Assembly: GCF_001640805.2 (NCBI RefSeq)
Contig: NC_066842.1
Coordinates: 24,816,098 to 24,880,097 of the forward strand
Length of the DNA stretch: 64,000 nucleotides
Source: Lates calcarifer
Taxonomy: Eukaryota; Chordata; Actinopteri; Centropomidae
Reading direction: 5' to 3'
The notes under the pieces are model-generated. The model saw only the letters and a list, made by a program, of their open reading frames with translations, ran no database searches and was not told where the DNA came from. A program made the position numbers and the translations under genes. Positions within the stretch are counted from its first letter, which is position 1, and each line of letters begins with the position of its first letter. Shown here one piece after another: positions 62,159 through 64,000 of the stretch.

Positions 62159-62427
62159 TAAATGGACTGTACTTATATAGCGCTTTTCTAGTCTTTTCGA
62201 CCACTCAGAGCACTTTACACTACACATTCATACAGCACTTGTTCTATATATATAAGTGCTTTCTAACACATACAGACACATTCACACACCAATGACACAT
62301 CGGAGGCAATTTGGGGTTCAGTTCAGCCCAAGGATACTTCGGCACGCGGACTGGAGGAGCCAGGAATCGAACCATCGACCTTCTGATTGGTGGGCGACTG
62401 CTCTACCTCCTGAGCCACAGCTGCCCC
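62159..62427 (-). mobile_element. tRNA-derived SINE
   Basis: On the - strand the element starts GGGGCAGCTGTGGCTCAGG, giving an A box (TGGCTCAGGAGG, 62417-62406), and then has a perfect B box GGTTCGATTCC (62373-62363). A unique body follows, with the tail AAGCGCTATATAAGTACAG at 62180-62160. Internal Pol III promoter boxes plus a LINE-like tail define a SINE. Confidence 0.75.
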
Positions 62428-62599
62428 ATTCAGCCGTGTATTCAATGTATCTGAAACGCATAAAGAAAATGTTGTAGAGGTTCCAGGCCTAGAGGAAGTA
62501 AAACCTTAAGAGCAGCCTAAGGGTCAGATATCACCTATGGTGTAGTGCTGGTAATCCCAAATCTGTTAGGGGTCAGAGATCAAGTGGAGACGAGTCCAG

Positions 62600-63029
62600 G
62601 ATCTAAAGTTGTAGGGTTAGAAGTAGTTAGGGTTAATGTTGTTTAGGGTTAGGTAAAATTCTGTATTGGTTAGGGTTAGAGAAGTGGACCTGATTAGGTT
62701 TAGAAGAATAGTGTTTTTGGGTCAGGGTTAGGGTTAGGGTTAGTAGAATATCTCTTTGATTCTCCCCGTTTGGTCCGCCGACTCAACGGTTTGGTGTAGA
62801 GGGTCAAAGGAAATGCACGGGCCGACGCATATCGCTACTAGGCTCCCCGTACAATGTGCCCCATCTACAACAGTAGTTCTATTTTTAGTCCTGTAGGTTA
62901 GGGTTAGATTTTGGGTTATATTTTGTTACTCTTTTTAGGGTTTAGGGTTCTGGATCGGAATTAATACAGAGTATGGTTAACCTTCTGGGTTAGGGTTAGG
63001 GTTAGGGGGGTTAGGGTTAGGGTTAGGGA
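62600..63029 (+). repeat. degenerate telomere-like (TTAGGG)n region
   Basis: Many GGTTAGGGTTAG words, with short perfect runs at 62722-62743 and 62987-63026, separated by unrelated bases. Leads straight into the 156-bp satellite. Confidence 0.85.
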
Positions 63030-64000
63030 TAGAGGGTTTTAGCCAGAAATGCCAGGGGGTGCACTTGGTTTTTGGCGAATAGCTTTGTCTGTGGTGGTCG
63101 CAGAGTCACGAGACCCACATGCTCCCCCACTAATTCTACGATGGGCTTTCCAACGGTGCCAGCCCCATGTCTCTACGAGCTAGCGTCAGCGAGCTACAGT
63201 GATATGGAGGGGGGGTGCAGTTGTATTTGGCCCAATAACTTTGTCTGTGGTGGTCGCAGAGTCACGAGACCCACATGCTCCCCCACTAATTCTACGATGG
63301 GCTTTCCAACGGTGCCAGCCCCATGTCTCTACGAGCTAGCGTCAGCGAGCTACAGTGATATGGAGGGGGGGTGCAGTTGTATTTGGCCCAATAACTTTGT
63401 CTGTGGTGGTTGCAGAGTCATGAGACCCACATGCTCCCCCACTAATTCCACGATGGGCTTTCCAACGGCACCAGCCACGAGTCTCTCTGAGCTTGCGTTA
63501 GGGTTATGGTTATGGTTAGGGTTAGGGTTAGAGATAGAGGGTGCAGTTGTATTTGGCCCAATAACTTTGTCTGTGGTGGTCGCAGAGTCACAAGACCCAC
63601 ATGCTCCCCCACTAATTCTACGATGGGCTTTCCAACGGTGCCAGCCCCATGTCTCTACGAGCTAGCGTTGCTGAGATATACTCTGTATGCTCTCTGGGCC
63701 TCATATATGGGTGCGGCCTTAGCGAGAATTCACTCTGGCTGAGGTTTGTCTATGATAGAGGGTTTTAGCCAGAAGTGCCAGGGGGTGCACTTGGTTTTTG
63801 GCGAATAGCTTTGTCTGTGGTGGTCGCAGAGTCACGAGACCCACATGCTCCCCCATTAATTCTACGATGGGCTTTCCAACGGTGCCAGCCCCATGTCTCT
63901 ACGAGCTAGCGTCAGCGAGCTACAGTGATATGGAGGGGGGGTGCAGTTGTATTTGGCCCAATAACTTTGTCTGTGGTGGTCGCAGAGTCATGAGACCCAC
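63030..64000 (+). repeat. 156-bp satellite in a 726-bp higher-order repeat
   Basis: Units recognised by TTTGTCTGTGGTGGTCGCAG start at 63083, 63239, 63395, 63565, 63809 and 63965. Spacing is 156, 156, 170, 244 and 156. The leading block GATAGAGGGTTTTAGCC recurs at 63028 and 63754, a 726-bp super-period. The first two units look identical; the fourth is preceded by a TTAGGG-like insert (63496-63531). The array continues past the window. As 156 is a multiple of three, a long open frame runs through it; it is not a gene. Confidence 0.9.

Noticed and set aside
61845..62295. Open frames through CA-rich DNA on both strands
   Set aside because: Low-complexity His/Thr or Cys/Val repeats from (CA)n; not genes.
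62363..62417. Possible true tRNA gene on the - strand
   Set aside because: A and B boxes are present but no acceptor stem or cloverleaf can be formed and a LINE-like tail follows, so it is a SINE head.
63072..63665. 197-codon open frame on the + strand with internal 52-residue repeats
   Set aside because: It is the 156-bp satellite read in one frame; 156 is a multiple of three, so the frame stays open. No start context, no splice sites, no domain.

Overview
This is a teleost fish genomic window built around one vertebrate gene, ndrg4 (N-myc downstream-regulated family member 4), on the + strand. The AT-rich introns, many dinucleotide microsatellites, and fossils of Tc1/mariner, L2-type LINE, Penelope-like and tRNA-SINE elements are typical of ray-finned fish. 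I see no second cellular protein-coding gene.

Layout. 1-23533 has no recognisable coding sequence; it is upstream flank and/or the first long intron, with a possible 5' UTR exon ending near 3033 and scattered DNA-transposon fossils. 23547-49806 holds the ndrg4 coding exons. There are two N-terminal options: an upstream one (exons at 23547 and 29999, with a possible 52-codon cassette exon at 25421 between them) and an internal promoter with its own first exon at 34151 (seven codons, MPECWDG). Both join a shared body of 14 exons from 36213 to 49806. The short form adds up to 352 aa, the length I recall for the human short NDRG4 isoform; the long form is 384 aa, or 436 aa with the cassette. The 3' UTR probably runs to a poly(A) signal near 53866.

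The last ndrg4 intron carries a 5'-truncated L2-like LINE on the - strand (46108-48280). A separate scrap of its 3' end lies at 27317-27458. The intron at 41476-42941 carries copies of a repeat holding two perfect estrogen-response-element palindromes and a perfect DR1 nuclear-receptor motif.

Downstream of ndrg4, about 55.2-61.2 kb is a decayed Penelope-like retroelement (- strand) with reverse transcriptase, a GIY-YIG endonuclease remnant and a hammerhead-ribozyme-like fold upstream. A second, diverged piece of the same RT domain follows in the same orientation. Then come CA-rich DNA, a tRNA-derived SINE, degenerate TTAGGG-like sequence, and from about 63.03 kb a 156-bp satellite arranged in a 726-bp higher-order repeat that runs off the window. 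The right edge therefore looks subtelomeric or like an internal satellite block.

The most notable points are the CpG-rich 52-aa cassette exon in ndrg4, a (TG)n tract in place of a normal pyrimidine tract at one ndrg4 splice acceptor, the repeat-borne nuclear-receptor sites, the Penelope element with its ribozyme-like fold, and the satellite/telomere-repeat higher-order array.
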